Of a stretch of DNA of 64,000 nucleotides, positions 33,732 through 42,266 are shown piece by piece. Every line of letters begins with the position of its first letter. Position 1 is the first letter of the stretch. The stretch comes from Herbihabitans rhizosphaerae (GTDB lineage Bacteria > Actinomycetota > Actinomycetes > Mycobacteriales > Pseudonocardiaceae): the NCBI RefSeq assembly GCF_004216555.1, contig NZ_SGWQ01000007.1, positions 186,001 to 250,000 of the forward strand. Direction: 5' to 3'. Below the pieces are notes generated by a model that was given only the letters and a program-made list of their open reading frames with translations, ran no database searches and was not told the origin of the DNA. The position numbers and the translations under genes were made by a program.

Positions 33732-34697
33732 GTGAAGACCGCCGTCGTCGGACGGACGGGGGTGCGGGTCAGCGCGCTCGGGTTCGGCGCCGCGGACATC
33801 GGGAACCTGTACACGGCAATCGATCCCGAGGTCGCACGGTCCACTGTGGACGCCGCGTGGGAGGCCGGCGTGCGGTACTTCGACACGGCACCGCACTACG
33901 GGCTGGGGCTCTCCGAACGCCGGCTCGGCGAGGCGTTGCGCGATCGCCCGCGCGACGAGTACACCGTGTCCACCAAGGTCGGACGGCTACTCGTGCCCAA
34001 CCCGGCTGGCGGCGGCCGCCGGGACGCCGAGTTCGACGTGCCGGCCGACCTGACCAGACGATTCGACTTCAGCGCCGACGGCGTGCGCCGCTCACTCGAG
34101 TCCAGTGTGGACAGACTCGGACTGTCGCATGTGGACATCGCGCTGATGCACGATCCCGACGAGCACTGGGAACAGGCGATCTCCGAGGCGTATCCGGCGT
34201 TGCACGAGCTGCGCGCGCAGGGCGTGGTGCGGGCCATCGGCGTCGGCATGAACCAGTGGCCGATGCTGGCGCGGTTCGTCCGCGAGACCGACCTCGACGT
34301 GGTGATGCTGGCCAGCCGGTACACGTTGCTCGAACAGCCGGCGTTGCGCGCATTGCTCCCGGCGTGTGCGCAACGTTGCGTCTCGGTGCTCGCCGCGGGC
34401 GTGTTCAACAGCGGGCTGCTGGCCGTGGACGACCCGGCTCCGGACGCGCGCTACGACTACCGGCCCGCGCCGCCCGAGGTGCGCGAGAAGGCGTTGCGTA
34501 TCAAGGAGATCTGCGCGCTGCACGGCGTCTCGCTGCCCGGTGCGGCGATCGCGTTCGTGCTCGCGCACCCGGCCGTGGTGAGCGCGGTGGTGGGCACCCG
34601 GTCGCCCGAGCAGGCCCGCCGCAACGTTGCGCTGTGCGATGCCGGGGTGCCGCCCGAGCTGTGGACAGACCTCGCGGCCAAGGGGCTGATTCCGTGA
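33732..34697 (+). CDS. Aldo/keto reductase, likely L-fucose (6-deoxysugar) dehydrogenase
   Basis: A 321-residue aldo/keto reductase of the L-fucose/galactose dehydrogenase subgroup. Motifs: VSALGFGAADIGNLY, the catalytic Asp and Tyr in YFDTAPHYGLGLSERRLG, Lys in VSTKVGRLL, His in LMHDPDEHWE, and a C-terminal SAVVGTRSPEQARRN cofactor segment. It would oxidise L-fucose to L-fucono-lactone, the first pathway step. GTG 33732; its stop overlaps the lactonase GTG (GTGA). Confidence 0.9.
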   Translation: MKTAVVGRTGVRVSALGFGAADIGNLYTAIDPEVARSTVDAAWEAGVRYFDTAPHYGLGLSERRLGEALRDRPRDEYTVSTKVGRLLVPNPAGGGRRDAEFDVPADLTRRFDFSADGVRRSLESSVDRLGLSHVDIALMHDPDEHWEQAISEAYPALHELRAQGVVRAIGVGMNQWPMLARFVRETDLDVVMLASRYTLLEQPALRALLPACAQRCVSVLAAGVFNSGLLAVDDPAPDARYDYRPAPPEVREKALRIKEICALHGVSLPGAAIAFVLAHPAVVSAVVGTRSPEQARRNVALCDAGVPPELWTDLAAKGLIP

Positions 34698-35524
34698 TCG
34701 GTTCGAAAATCGTTGACGCGCATCACCACCTGTGGGATCCGAGCGTCCGCGAGTACCCGTGGATGGCCGGCGACGCGCTGGTGCCGATCCGCCGCCGGTA
34801 CGCGGTGGACGACCTGCGCGCGGTGATCGCCGGTACGCAGGTGCGCGCCACGGTTCTCGTGCAGACCGTCTCGTCCACGGCGGAGACCGTCGAGTTCCTC
34901 GAGGTGGCGTCGGACAGCGGCGGGCTGGTCGCCGGTGTCGTCGGCTGGGCCGACCTCACCGCGCCCGAGTTGCCGGACGATCGCCTGCTGGTCGGCGTGC
35001 GGCACCAGGTGGAGGACGAGCCGGACCCGGACTGGTTGCTGCGCGCGGACGTGCTGCGCGGGTTGCGGGCGCTCGGCGAGCGCGGTCTGGTGTACGACCT
35101 GCTGGTGCGCGCGCCGCAGCGGCCGGCCGCCCTGCGTGTCACCGGTGAGCTGGACGACGTGGCGTTCGTGCTCGACCATGCGGGCAAGCCCGGGATCGCG
35201 GCGGGGGAGTGGGAGCCGTGGGCGTCCTGGCTGGCCGGGATGGCGGCGCGGGAGAACGTGGTGTGCAAGCTGTCCGGCCTGATCACCGAGGCCGACTGGG
35301 CCACCTGGGGCGTCGCGACGCTGCGCCCCTACGTCGAGCACGTGCTGGAGGTCTTCGGGCCGGACCGGGTGCTGTTCGGCTCCGACTGGCCGGTGTGCGA
35401 ACTCGCCGGGAGCTACGCCGACGTGCTGGACGCGACCGCCCGCGTGCTGACCGGACTGTCCGCCGACGAACAGGCGAACGTGTTGGGGCGCAACGCGATC
35501 CGCGTCTACGGGCTGTCGGTATGA
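34694..35524 (+). CDS. Amidohydrolase-2 family, likely L-fuconolactonase
   Basis: A 276-residue TIM-barrel amidohydrolase. The metal motif is DAHHHLWDPSVREYPWM, a late barrel block VAFVLDHAGKPGI supplies His, and RVLFGSDWPVCEL supplies the final Asp. These are hallmarks of the L-fucono-1,5-lactonase/rhamnonolactonase group. It opens the lactone made by the preceding aldo/keto reductase to L-fuconate, the substrate of the dehydratase at 27847. GTG 34694 overlaps the upstream stop. It ends four bases from the stop of the convergent regulator. Confidence 0.91.
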   Translation: MIGSKIVDAHHHLWDPSVREYPWMAGDALVPIRRRYAVDDLRAVIAGTQVRATVLVQTVSSTAETVEFLEVASDSGGLVAGVVGWADLTAPELPDDRLLVGVRHQVEDEPDPDWLLRADVLRGLRALGERGLVYDLLVRAPQRPAALRVTGELDDVAFVLDHAGKPGIAAGEWEPWASWLAGMAARENVVCKLSGLITEADWATWGVATLRPYVEHVLEVFGPDRVLFGSDWPVCELAGSYADVLDATARVLTGLSADEQANVLGRNAIRVYGLSV

Positions 35525-35528
35525 GATC

Positions 35529-36230
35529 TCAGCCCGGTGGGAGCACCGAGGCCGGCGAGCCGAGCGTGTTGCGCAGCCACTGCTCCACGCCGGCCACGTG
35601 CACGGTGGCCCAGGCGCGGGCGACGTCCGGCTGGCGCGACTCGATCGCCTCGCAGATCGACAGGTGTTGCTCGCGGGTGCGCTCCACCGCGCCCTCCTGG
35701 GTCAGCCCGCGCCAGACCCGCGCGCGGGCGGTCGGCCCGGACATCCCGTCGATCAGCGAGCACAGCACGGTGTTGCCCGAGCCGGCCGCGATCCGGCGGT
35801 GGAACTCCAGGTCGTTGGCCACCAACGCTTCCACGGTCGGGTTCTCGCCGAGTTCGGCCAGCACGGCACGCAGACTCGCGATCTCGGCGTCGGACATCGC
35901 CACCGCCGCCATCGCGGTGGCCGCCGGCTCGAGGATGCGCCGGACCTCGAAGAACTCCAGCACGGTGTCGTCGCGGTGGAAGTCCACGACGAACCCGAGC
36001 GCGTCCAGCAGCAGGTTCGGCGCCAGGCTCGTGACATACGTGCCGTCGCCCTGCTTGACGTCGAGCACGCGGATCAGCGACAGCGCCTTGACCGCCTCGC
36101 GCAGCGAGCTTCGGGACAGCCCGAGCCGCTGGGCCAGGTCGGCCTCTTTGGGCAGCCGGTCTCCCGGGCCGAGCTCGCCGCTGACGATCATGGCCTTGAT
36201 CTTCTCGATGGCCTCATCGGTAACGGGCAC
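35529..36230 (-). CDS. FadR/GntR-family regulator of fucose and lactate genes
   Basis: A 233-residue GntR protein. The N-terminal wHTH has LGPGDRLPKEADLAQRLGLS and SSLREAVKALSLIRVL. The C-terminal FCD domain has metal-ligand positions in NDLEFHRRIAAGSGN, REQHLSICEAI and the late HVAGVE. FCD-domain members often sense carboxylates such as lactate (LldR) or sugar acids. It faces lutABC across a 61-bp gap and lies beside the fucose genes, so it may control both; the effector could be L-lactate or a fuconate derivative (inference). Confidence 0.9.
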   Translation of the reverse strand: MPVTDEAIEKIKAMIVSGELGPGDRLPKEADLAQRLGLSRSSLREAVKALSLIRVLDVKQGDGTYVTSLAPNLLLDALGFVVDFHRDDTVLEFFEVRRILEPAATAMAAVAMSDAEIASLRAVLAELGENPTVEALVANDLEFHRRIAAGSGNTVLCSLIDGMSGPTARARVWRGLTQEGAVERTREQHLSICEAIESRQPDVARAWATVHVAGVEQWLRNTLGSPASVLPPG

Positions 36231-36291
36231 GCGCCAAACCCTTCATCGGTCATCAGAGTTTCTTACGATAGCCGGGTTGGGAAGGACGTCG

Positions 36292-36981
36292 ATGCGAATC
36301 GCCCTGTTCATCACCTGCTTCAACGACACGCTGTTTCCCGAGACGGGGCGCGCGGTGGTGCGGGTGCTCGAGCGCCTCGGGCACTCGGTCGCCTTCCCGG
36401 TCGCGCAGACCTGCTGCGGGCAGATGCACCTGAATTCGGGATACCGGCGGGAAGCCGCGCCGCTGGCGAACCGGTTCGTTGACGTGTTCGAGCGGTACGA
36501 CGTGATCGTCGCGCCGTCCGCGTCGTGCGTGGCCACGATCCGGGATCACTACGTGAAGCTGATCAGCTCGCGGGAGGTGCCGGCGGTGTACGAGCTGACC
36601 GAGTTCCTTGTCGACGTCGCCGGGGTGACCGACGTGGGCGCGTCGTTCCCGCATCGGGTCACCCTGCACCCGACCTGCCACGGCCTACGCATGCTCGGGC
36701 TGGGCGACCGGCCGGAGCGGCTGTTGCGCGCGGTGCGGGGGCTGGAGCTGGTCGAGTTGCCCGGTGCGCGCGAGTGTTGCGGATTCGGCGGCACGTTCGC
36801 GGTGAAGAACTCGGACGTCTCCGTTGCGATGGGATCGGACAAGGCGCGCAACGTTGCGGCGACCGGGGCGGAAGTGCTGACCGCGGCGGACAATTCGTGC
36901 CTGATGCACATCGGTGGGTTGCTCTCCCGTGCGCGTTCCGGCGTGCGGGTGATGCACCTGGCGGAGATCCTGGCCTCATGA
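36292..36981 (+). CDS. lutA: Lactate utilisation protein A (Fe-S oxidoreductase subunit)
   Basis: A 229-residue CCG-domain protein. The two cysteine-rich CCG motifs are in QTCCGQMHLNSGYRREA and ARECCGFGGTFAVKNSDVS, with further ligand cysteines early (FITCFNDTLFP) and in TLHPTCHG. LutA forms the L-lactate oxidase complex with LutB and LutC. A GGGAAGGA ribosome site precedes ATG 36292. Its stop overlaps lutB (ATGA). It is divergent from the FadR-type regulator. Confidence 0.95.
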   Translation: MRIALFITCFNDTLFPETGRAVVRVLERLGHSVAFPVAQTCCGQMHLNSGYRREAAPLANRFVDVFERYDVIVAPSASCVATIRDHYVKLISSREVPAVYELTEFLVDVAGVTDVGASFPHRVTLHPTCHGLRMLGLGDRPERLLRAVRGLELVELPGARECCGFGGTFAVKNSDVSVAMGSDKARNVAATGAEVLTAADNSCLMHIGGLLSRARSGVRVMHLAEILAS

Positions 36982-38426
36982 CCGGCACGTGGATCGGGAT
37001 GCCCGCGTTCCCTGTGGCGGCGCGGAAAGCGTTGGCGGACAGCCAGTTGCGCGTGAACCTGCGCAACGCCACCGGCACCATCCGCGCGCGCCGGGAGGCC
37101 GTTGTCGCCGAGAAGCCCGACTGGGAGGCGTTGCGGCAGGCCGGAAAGGAGATCAAGGATCGCACCATTGCGAATTTGGACGAGCATTTGCTCGAGCTGG
37201 AACGCAACGTTGCGATGGCCGGCGGCACAGTGCACTGGGCACGGGACGCAGCCGAGGCCAATCGCATCGTGATCGACCTGACCCGGCGGGCCGGCGCGTC
37301 CGAGGTGGTCAAGGTGAAGTCGATGGCCACCCAGGAGATCGAGCTGAACGAGGCGCTCGCCGACGCCGGGATCGCCGCGTACGAGACCGACCTCGCCGAG
37401 CTGATCGTCCAACTGGGACACGACAAGCCGTCGCACATTCTCGTGCCGGCGATTCACCGCAACCGCGCGGAGATCCGCGAGATCTTCGCCCGCGAGATGC
37501 CCGACGTGCCGGCCGGTCTGACCGACTCGCCGGCCGAACTGGCCGCCGCCGCGCGGGCCCACCTGCGGCGGAAGTTCTTGTCCGCCAAGGTAGCCGTGTC
37601 CGGTGCGAACTTCGCCGTGGCCGAGACCGGCTCGCTGGTGGTGGTCGAATCGGAGGGCAACGGCCGCATGTGCCTGACCCTGCCCGAGGTGCTGATCAGT
37701 GTGGTCGGCATCGAGAAGGTGGTGCCGGCCTGGCAGGACCTGGAGGTGTTCCTGCAGTTGCTGCCGCGCTCCTCGACCGGCGAGCGGATGAACCCGTACA
37801 CCTCGATCTGGTCCGGTGTCACCCCCGGCGACGGGCCGCGCGAGTTCCACCTGGTGTTGCTGGACAACGGTCGCACCAACGCGCTGGCCGACGAGGTCGG
37901 GCGGCAGGCGTTGCGATGCATCCGGTGTTCGGCGTGCCTCAACGTGTGCCCGGTGTACGAGCGGACCGGCGGGCACGCCTACGGCTCGGTGTACCCCGGG
38001 CCGATCGGTGCGATCCTGACCCCGCAATTGCGCGGCGCCGGAGCCGATCCGGTGGCCGCCTCGCTGCCGTTCGCCTCGTCGTTGTGCGGCGCGTGCTTCG
38101 AGGCGTGCCCGGTGCTGATCGACATTCCCGAGGCACTGGTGCACCTGCGGGCCGAGGCGGTGGATGCGCAGCGCCGCAAGGGTTCCGGCAAGGGTGTCGG
38201 GGAGCGGCTGGCGATGCGGGCGGCCGGCTGGGTGTTCTCCTCGCGACGACGATTCGAGGCGGCGCAACGAGGTGCGGCGCTCGGCGGACGGGTGCTCGGC
38301 CGGCGGGGGCGGATCGGCAGGCTGCCGTGGCCGCTGTCCAAGTGGACCGACGCCAGGGACGCCCCGGCTCCGCCACCCGAGTCGTTCCGCGAATGGTGGC
38401 GGCGCACGCGGGGGACCGGCGAATGA
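36978..38426 (+). CDS. lutB: Lactate utilisation protein B (Fe-S protein)
   Basis: A 482-residue LutB protein. The LUD domain fills the first ~300 residues (KSMATQEIELNEALADAGIA, VAVSGANFAVAETGSLVVVE). Two 4Fe-4S clusters follow: CIRCSACLNVCP (Cys314, 317, 320, 324) and CGACFEACP (Cys370, 373, 377). The C-terminal ~90 residues are basic and typical of the family. It passes electrons from lactate oxidation, with LutA and LutC, to the respiratory chain. ATG 36978 overlaps lutA; the stop overlaps lutC. Confidence 0.96.
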   Translation: MTGTWIGMPAFPVAARKALADSQLRVNLRNATGTIRARREAVVAEKPDWEALRQAGKEIKDRTIANLDEHLLELERNVAMAGGTVHWARDAAEANRIVIDLTRRAGASEVVKVKSMATQEIELNEALADAGIAAYETDLAELIVQLGHDKPSHILVPAIHRNRAEIREIFAREMPDVPAGLTDSPAELAAAARAHLRRKFLSAKVAVSGANFAVAETGSLVVVESEGNGRMCLTLPEVLISVVGIEKVVPAWQDLEVFLQLLPRSSTGERMNPYTSIWSGVTPGDGPREFHLVLLDNGRTNALADEVGRQALRCIRCSACLNVCPVYERTGGHAYGSVYPGPIGAILTPQLRGAGADPVAASLPFASSLCGACFEACPVLIDIPEALVHLRAEAVDAQRRKGSGKGVGERLAMRAAGWVFSSRRRFEAAQRGAALGGRVLGRRGRIGRLPWPLSKWTDARDAPAPPPESFREWWRRTRGTGE

Positions 38427-39031
38427 GCGCACGGGAGGAGATCCTCGGCTGGATCCGGTCGGCCGTCGCGGGTGCGCCCGTGCCGGAGGTGAGTCGCGAG
38501 TACGCGCGGACCGTGGACCACGACGTGGTGGACTTGTTCGCCGAGCGGGTGTCCGACTACCGGGCCACGGTCCGCCGCCTCGGCTGGGACGGGCTGGCGC
38601 TGGCGATCTCCGAGGAACTGGAGGCGGCCGGCGTCGGGGTGCTCGCGGTGCCGGCCGACGTGCCGCCGGACTGGCTCGGCGTCACCGACGCGGTGCTCCG
38701 GCGCGACGTGCCACCACTGTCCACAATGGACCTTGACGGGTGTGGCGGCGTGCTCACCGGCTGCGCGCTGGCGATCGCCGAGACCGGCACGATCGTGCTC
38801 GATTCCGGTGTGGCACAAGGAAAGCGTGCGCTCACGCTGGTGCCGGACGTGCACGTGTGCGTGGTCGGCGCCGACCAGATCGTCGGCTCGGTGCCCGAGG
38901 CGATCGAGCGGCTCGACCCGGCCCGCCCGCTCACCTGGATCAGCGGGCCGTCGGCGACCAGCGATATCGAGATGGACCGGGTGGAGGGTGTGCACGGCCC
39001 ACGCACCCTGACCGTGCTCGTCGTCGGCTGA
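38423..39031 (+). CDS. lutC: Lactate utilisation protein C
   Basis: A 202-residue LUD-domain protein: GVLTGCALAIAETGTIVLDS, then VPDVHVCVVGADQIVGSV and ISGPSATSDIEMDRVEGVHG, the end conserved in LutC. It completes the L-lactate oxidation complex. ATG 38423 overlaps lutB by four bases. Its last base is immediately followed by the stop codon of the convergent MFS gene, with no gap. In this cluster it would consume the L-lactate released by the fucose pathway. Confidence 0.95.
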   Translation: MSAREEILGWIRSAVAGAPVPEVSREYARTVDHDVVDLFAERVSDYRATVRRLGWDGLALAISEELEAAGVGVLAVPADVPPDWLGVTDAVLRRDVPPLSTMDLDGCGGVLTGCALAIAETGTIVLDSGVAQGKRALTLVPDVHVCVVGADQIVGSVPEAIERLDPARPLTWISGPSATSDIEMDRVEGVHGPRTLTVLVVG

Positions 39032-40405
39032 TCACGTGTGCCCGCGCAGCAGCCGGGCCGCGGCCAGCCCGCCCACGATCGCCAGCACCGCGCAGAACAG
39101 CAGTCCCGTGACGATGCCAACGGTCGGGTCCGAGCCACCCCGATAGATCGAGCCGCACGTCGCGATGCCGAGGGCCATCCCAAGCTGCCGCGAGCTGTTC
39201 GCCGCCGCGCCGGCTGTGCCGCCGAACGCGCTCGGCACGGAGGCGATCGCCACCGCCGGGAACACCGGCGACACCATGCCCGCCCCCATGCCGGTGATCA
39301 CCAGTGCGGGCATCAGCGCCACCCAGTTCGGCGCCGCGAGCAGTGCGACGGCGGTCGCGTAGCCGACACCGATCAGCACCGTGCCACCACCGAGCACCCA
39401 GCCGGCGGCTCGTCCGTGCAGTCGCTGGCTGATCAGTGCGGACACCAGGATGAACACGGCGATCTGGCTCGCCAGCACCAGCGAGGCGGCCAGCGGATTC
39501 AGGCCGGCCGGGCCCTGCAGCCACATCGAGATCGCCGGAATCGCGCCGGCATAGGCGAAGTAGTACGTGAAGGCGGCGATCAACACGCCGATGAACGCGG
39601 GCGTGCCGAACAGCCGTGCCGGCACCATCGGCGCGGGCGTGACTCGTTCGGTGATCACGAACGCCGCCGAGGACACCACCGCGACGGCGATCGCGATCAG
39701 CGTCGCCGGCGCGGTCCAGCCGTGCTCACCCCCGTTGATCACCGCGTACGTGAACGCGGTCGCGGCCAGTGTGAACGTGACGATCCCGGCGACGTCGACC
39801 CGGTTGCCGGCGCGCGGGCTCTCGGTGAACGAGGTGACGGCGAGCATGATCGCGACCACGCAGATCGGCAGCGAGGCGAGGAAGATCCATCGCCAGCCGA
39901 GCAACTCGGCGAGCACCCCGCCGGCCACCGTGCCGGTCGCCCCGGCGACACCGGCCACCGTGCCCCACACGGCGAATGCCTTCGCACGTGCCGCGCCCTG
40001 GTAGGTGAGCCCGATCAGCGGCAGGATCGTGGCGAACATCGCCGCACCCGCGATGCCCTGCACGGCCCGGCCGGCGATCAGCATCGCGGCCGAATCCGCC
40101 AGGCCGCAGGCGAGTGTGGCCAGCCCGAAGGCGATCAGCCCGGCCAGGTACACCCGCTTGCGGCCGAGGTTGTCGCTCAGCGAGCCCATGCCGAGCAGCA
40201 GACCGGCCAGCGCCACCGTGAACACGTCCACGATCCACTGCATCGCGCTGAACCCGACGTGCAGGTCCGCGTCGATGCTGGGCAGCGCGATGGTGACGAT
40301 CGTTGTGTAGAACAGCAACAGAAAGGTGCCGACACAGGCGGCGACGAGTGGCCTCCAGGAGACGGCGGTCGCCTGGTCGCGGCTCGGCTGGAGCGTGACG
40401 GTCAT
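39032..40405 (-). CDS. MFS transporter (DHA2/EmrB-like)
   Basis: A 457-residue transporter with about fourteen membrane helices. LYTTIVTIALPSIDADL-like first-helix sequence (FYTTIVTIALPSIDADLHVG), MQWIVDVFTVALAGLLLGMG, LGRKRVYLAGL and GRAVQGIAGAAMFATILPL are DHA2-type signatures. It is divergent from a CGNR regulator, with the shared control region only 26 bp long. It probably exports a drug or metabolite and is repressed by that protein. It ends directly against lutC. Confidence 0.92.
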   Translation of the reverse strand: MTVTLQPSRDQATAVSWRPLVAACVGTFLLLFYTTIVTIALPSIDADLHVGFSAMQWIVDVFTVALAGLLLGMGSLSDNLGRKRVYLAGLIAFGLATLACGLADSAAMLIAGRAVQGIAGAAMFATILPLIGLTYQGAARAKAFAVWGTVAGVAGATGTVAGGVLAELLGWRWIFLASLPICVVAIMLAVTSFTESPRAGNRVDVAGIVTFTLAATAFTYAVINGGEHGWTAPATLIAIAVAVVSSAAFVITERVTPAPMVPARLFGTPAFIGVLIAAFTYYFAYAGAIPAISMWLQGPAGLNPLAASLVLASQIAVFILVSALISQRLHGRAAGWVLGGGTVLIGVGYATAVALLAAPNWVALMPALVITGMGAGMVSPVFPAVAIASVPSAFGGTAGAAANSSRQLGMALGIATCGSIYRGGSDPTVGIVTGLLFCAVLAIVGGLAAARLLRGHT

Positions 40406-40419
40406 GGATCACACGATGC

Positions 40420-40449
40420 TGTAATGGTCTTATGCAACAGAACCATTAC
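40420..40449 (+). promoter_or_regulatory. Operator and -10 across the CGNR gene start
   Basis: GTAATGGT (40421-40428) and ACCATTAC (40442-40449) form a perfect 8-bp inverted repeat with a 13-base spacer that contains the start codon (40432). TGTAAT (40420-40425) ends six bases before it, so the message should be leaderless. Only 26 bp separate this gene from the divergent MFS start. Confidence 0.75.
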
Positions 40450-40980
40450 TACGTGGAAGCCTTGCGTTTGGTGACCGACCTCACCAACGAGCCGCTCGTG
40501 GATCTGGCCGATCTGCGCCGCCGGTGCGCTGAATCCGACATGTTGCTCGACGCGGAGGCCGAGGCGGACGACGTCGACGCGGTGCGCGAGCTGGTCGCCC
40601 GGTGGACCGAGATCGTCGACGCGGACACCGAACAGCGGCGCGTCGATCTGCTGAACGCGCTGCTCGCCGAGACCGCCGCCTACCCCAGGATCACCGACCA
40701 CGACGGCTCCGGCTGGCACCTGCACTACCGCGACGACGGCGTATCACTGGCCGTGGTGCTCACGGTTCTCGTCGCGATGGCGGCCGCGCGGCACCTCACC
40801 GACCTCGGCATGCACCGGCTCGGCCGGTGCGCGCTGGCCGAATGCGGCGCGGCGCTCGTCGACGTCAGCCGGGGCGGCCGGCAGCGGTACTGCTCACGGG
40901 TGTGCGCCAACCGCGACGCCGTGCGCCGGCACCGCGGGCGCGCTCAGGAGAGTACGACCGGCAGCGTGTCCACGGCGTAG
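40432..40980 (+). CDS. CGNR zinc-finger/ABATE-domain protein
   Basis: A 182-residue protein with an N-terminal ABATE-like stress-response domain and a C-terminal CGNR-type zinc finger. The finger has CALAEC, then RYCSRVCANRDAVRRHR; the motif reads CANR instead of CGNR, a mild variant. Such proteins act as DNA-binding regulators. The gene is divergent from an MFS exporter and starts within an inverted repeat, so autoregulation and control of the exporter are likely. Its last 37 bases overlap the convergent P450 gene. Confidence 0.87.
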   Translation: MQQNHYYVEALRLVTDLTNEPLVDLADLRRRCAESDMLLDAEAEADDVDAVRELVARWTEIVDADTEQRRVDLLNALLAETAAYPRITDHDGSGWHLHYRDDGVSLAVVLTVLVAMAAARHLTDLGMHRLGRCALAECGAALVDVSRGGRQRYCSRVCANRDAVRRHRGRAQESTTGSVSTA

Positions 40981-42209
40981 ACGATCGAGGTCTGGCGGTA
41001 GGCCAGCTCGCTGGCCGGCACGTGCAGCCGCATCGACGGGAAGCGCCGCACCAGCGCGGGGTAGGCCGCGCGTAGCTCCATCTTGGCCAGCTCCGCGCCG
41101 ATGCACCGGTGGATGCCGTACCCGAACGCCAGGTGCGAGGTGGGCTTGCGGGTCGGCTCGACGCTGTTCATGTTCTCGCCGAGCGCCTCGTCGCGGTCCG
41201 CGCCGCTCAGCGACACGATCACCACGTCGCCCTCGGACAGCGTGACCCCGCCGATCTCCATGTCCTGCTTGACGAACCGGGGGAACGCCACCTGCACGAC
41301 GGTCAGGTAGCGCAGCAGCTCCTCGACGAACGGGCCGATCGCCTCGTCGTCGTCACGCACCAGGCGCATCGCCTCCGGGTCGGACAGCAGCACGACCGCG
41401 CCGAGCGCGAGCATGCTCGCCGTGGTCTCGAACCCGCCGGTGAGCACGCCGTCGGCGAGACCGGCCAGCTCGAGGTCGGACGTCTCGTCCCCGTGCTCCT
41501 TGATGATCATGCCGAGCAGTCCGTCGCCCGGGTCCTTGCGCTGCTGCTCGACGACGCCCAGCAGGTAGTCCAGCGACTCGGAGATCGCGCCGAGTGACGC
41601 GCCGGCCCCGCCGTACAGGTCGAACCTGGCCATGGCGAGCCGCTGGAAGTCGTCGCGGTCGTCGTACGGAACGCCGAGCAGCTCGCAGATCACCAGCGAG
41701 GGGATCGGCAGCGCGAACTCCTGCACCAGGTCGACCGGGCCGTCGACCTTGGCCATCGCGTCCAGCTGACCTTCGATGATGTCGTGGATCCTCGGCGTGA
41801 GCCGGTTGAGCCTGCGCATCGTGAACTCGGGCGTGAGCAGCTTGCGCAGCCGCGTGTGCACCGGCGGGTCGGCCATGCCGAGGCCGCCGGGGTTGCTGTC
41901 GGTGGACGCGCCCTGGCCGACCAGGTTCGCGAAGTCCGTGCTCACGTGCTTGGCGCCAAGGATCTGCTTCGCCTCGGCGTGCCCGGTGACCAGCCACGCC
42001 TTCAGGCCGAACCGCAGCGGCAGGCGCCTGATCGGCTCGCCGGCCTTGTACAGCTCGGGTATCGGGTCGAGCCCGTCACGGCGCAGCGGCACGAGCACCT
42101 TGTCCGGCAGCATGCCGATACTCGACAGGTCGAGCCCGCCGCTGCCGCCCTTCCTGGCCATGTAGCGCCGGGCTATCCAGGAGATGACCCGTGATTTCAA
42201 AGTCCCCAC
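40944..42209 (-). CDS. Cytochrome P450
   Basis: A 421-residue P450. The I-helix is LTGGFETTASMLAL with the normal acidic residue, the ExxR is in VEELLRYLTVVQVAFPR, and the heme loop is FGYGIHRCIGAELAKMELR. The N-terminal ~40 residues (TLKSRVISWIARRYMARKGG) are basic and may touch a membrane or partner. There is no adjacent redox partner. The reverse-strand 3' end overlaps the CGNR gene by 37 bp. Its start is 57 bp from the divergent aminotransferase. Confidence 0.93.
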   Translation of the reverse strand: MGTLKSRVISWIARRYMARKGGSGGLDLSSIGMLPDKVLVPLRRDGLDPIPELYKAGEPIRRLPLRFGLKAWLVTGHAEAKQILGAKHVSTDFANLVGQGASTDSNPGGLGMADPPVHTRLRKLLTPEFTMRRLNRLTPRIHDIIEGQLDAMAKVDGPVDLVQEFALPIPSLVICELLGVPYDDRDDFQRLAMARFDLYGGAGASLGAISESLDYLLGVVEQQRKDPGDGLLGMIIKEHGDETSDLELAGLADGVLTGGFETTASMLALGAVVLLSDPEAMRLVRDDDEAIGPFVEELLRYLTVVQVAFPRFVKQDMEIGGVTLSEGDVVIVSLSGADRDEALGENMNSVEPTRKPTSHLAFGYGIHRCIGAELAKMELRAAYPALVRRFPSMRLHVPASELAYRQTSIVYAVDTLPVVLS

Positions 42210-42230
42210 GACACCAACCTACAAGGCATG

Positions 42231-42264
42231 CTGACATTTCAGCCAGCGGCTTCTAACATGTCAG
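42231..42264 (+). promoter_or_regulatory. Promoter of aminotransferase-GntR operon
   Basis: CTGACA (42231-42236) and TAACAT (42254-42259) are 17 bp apart. The -10 ends seven bases before ATG 42267, indicating a leaderless start. CTGACAT (42231-42237) and ATGTCAG (42258-42264) are inverted copies covering both hexamers, a probable site for the GntR protein. Confidence 0.7.
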
Positions 42265-42266
42265 GC

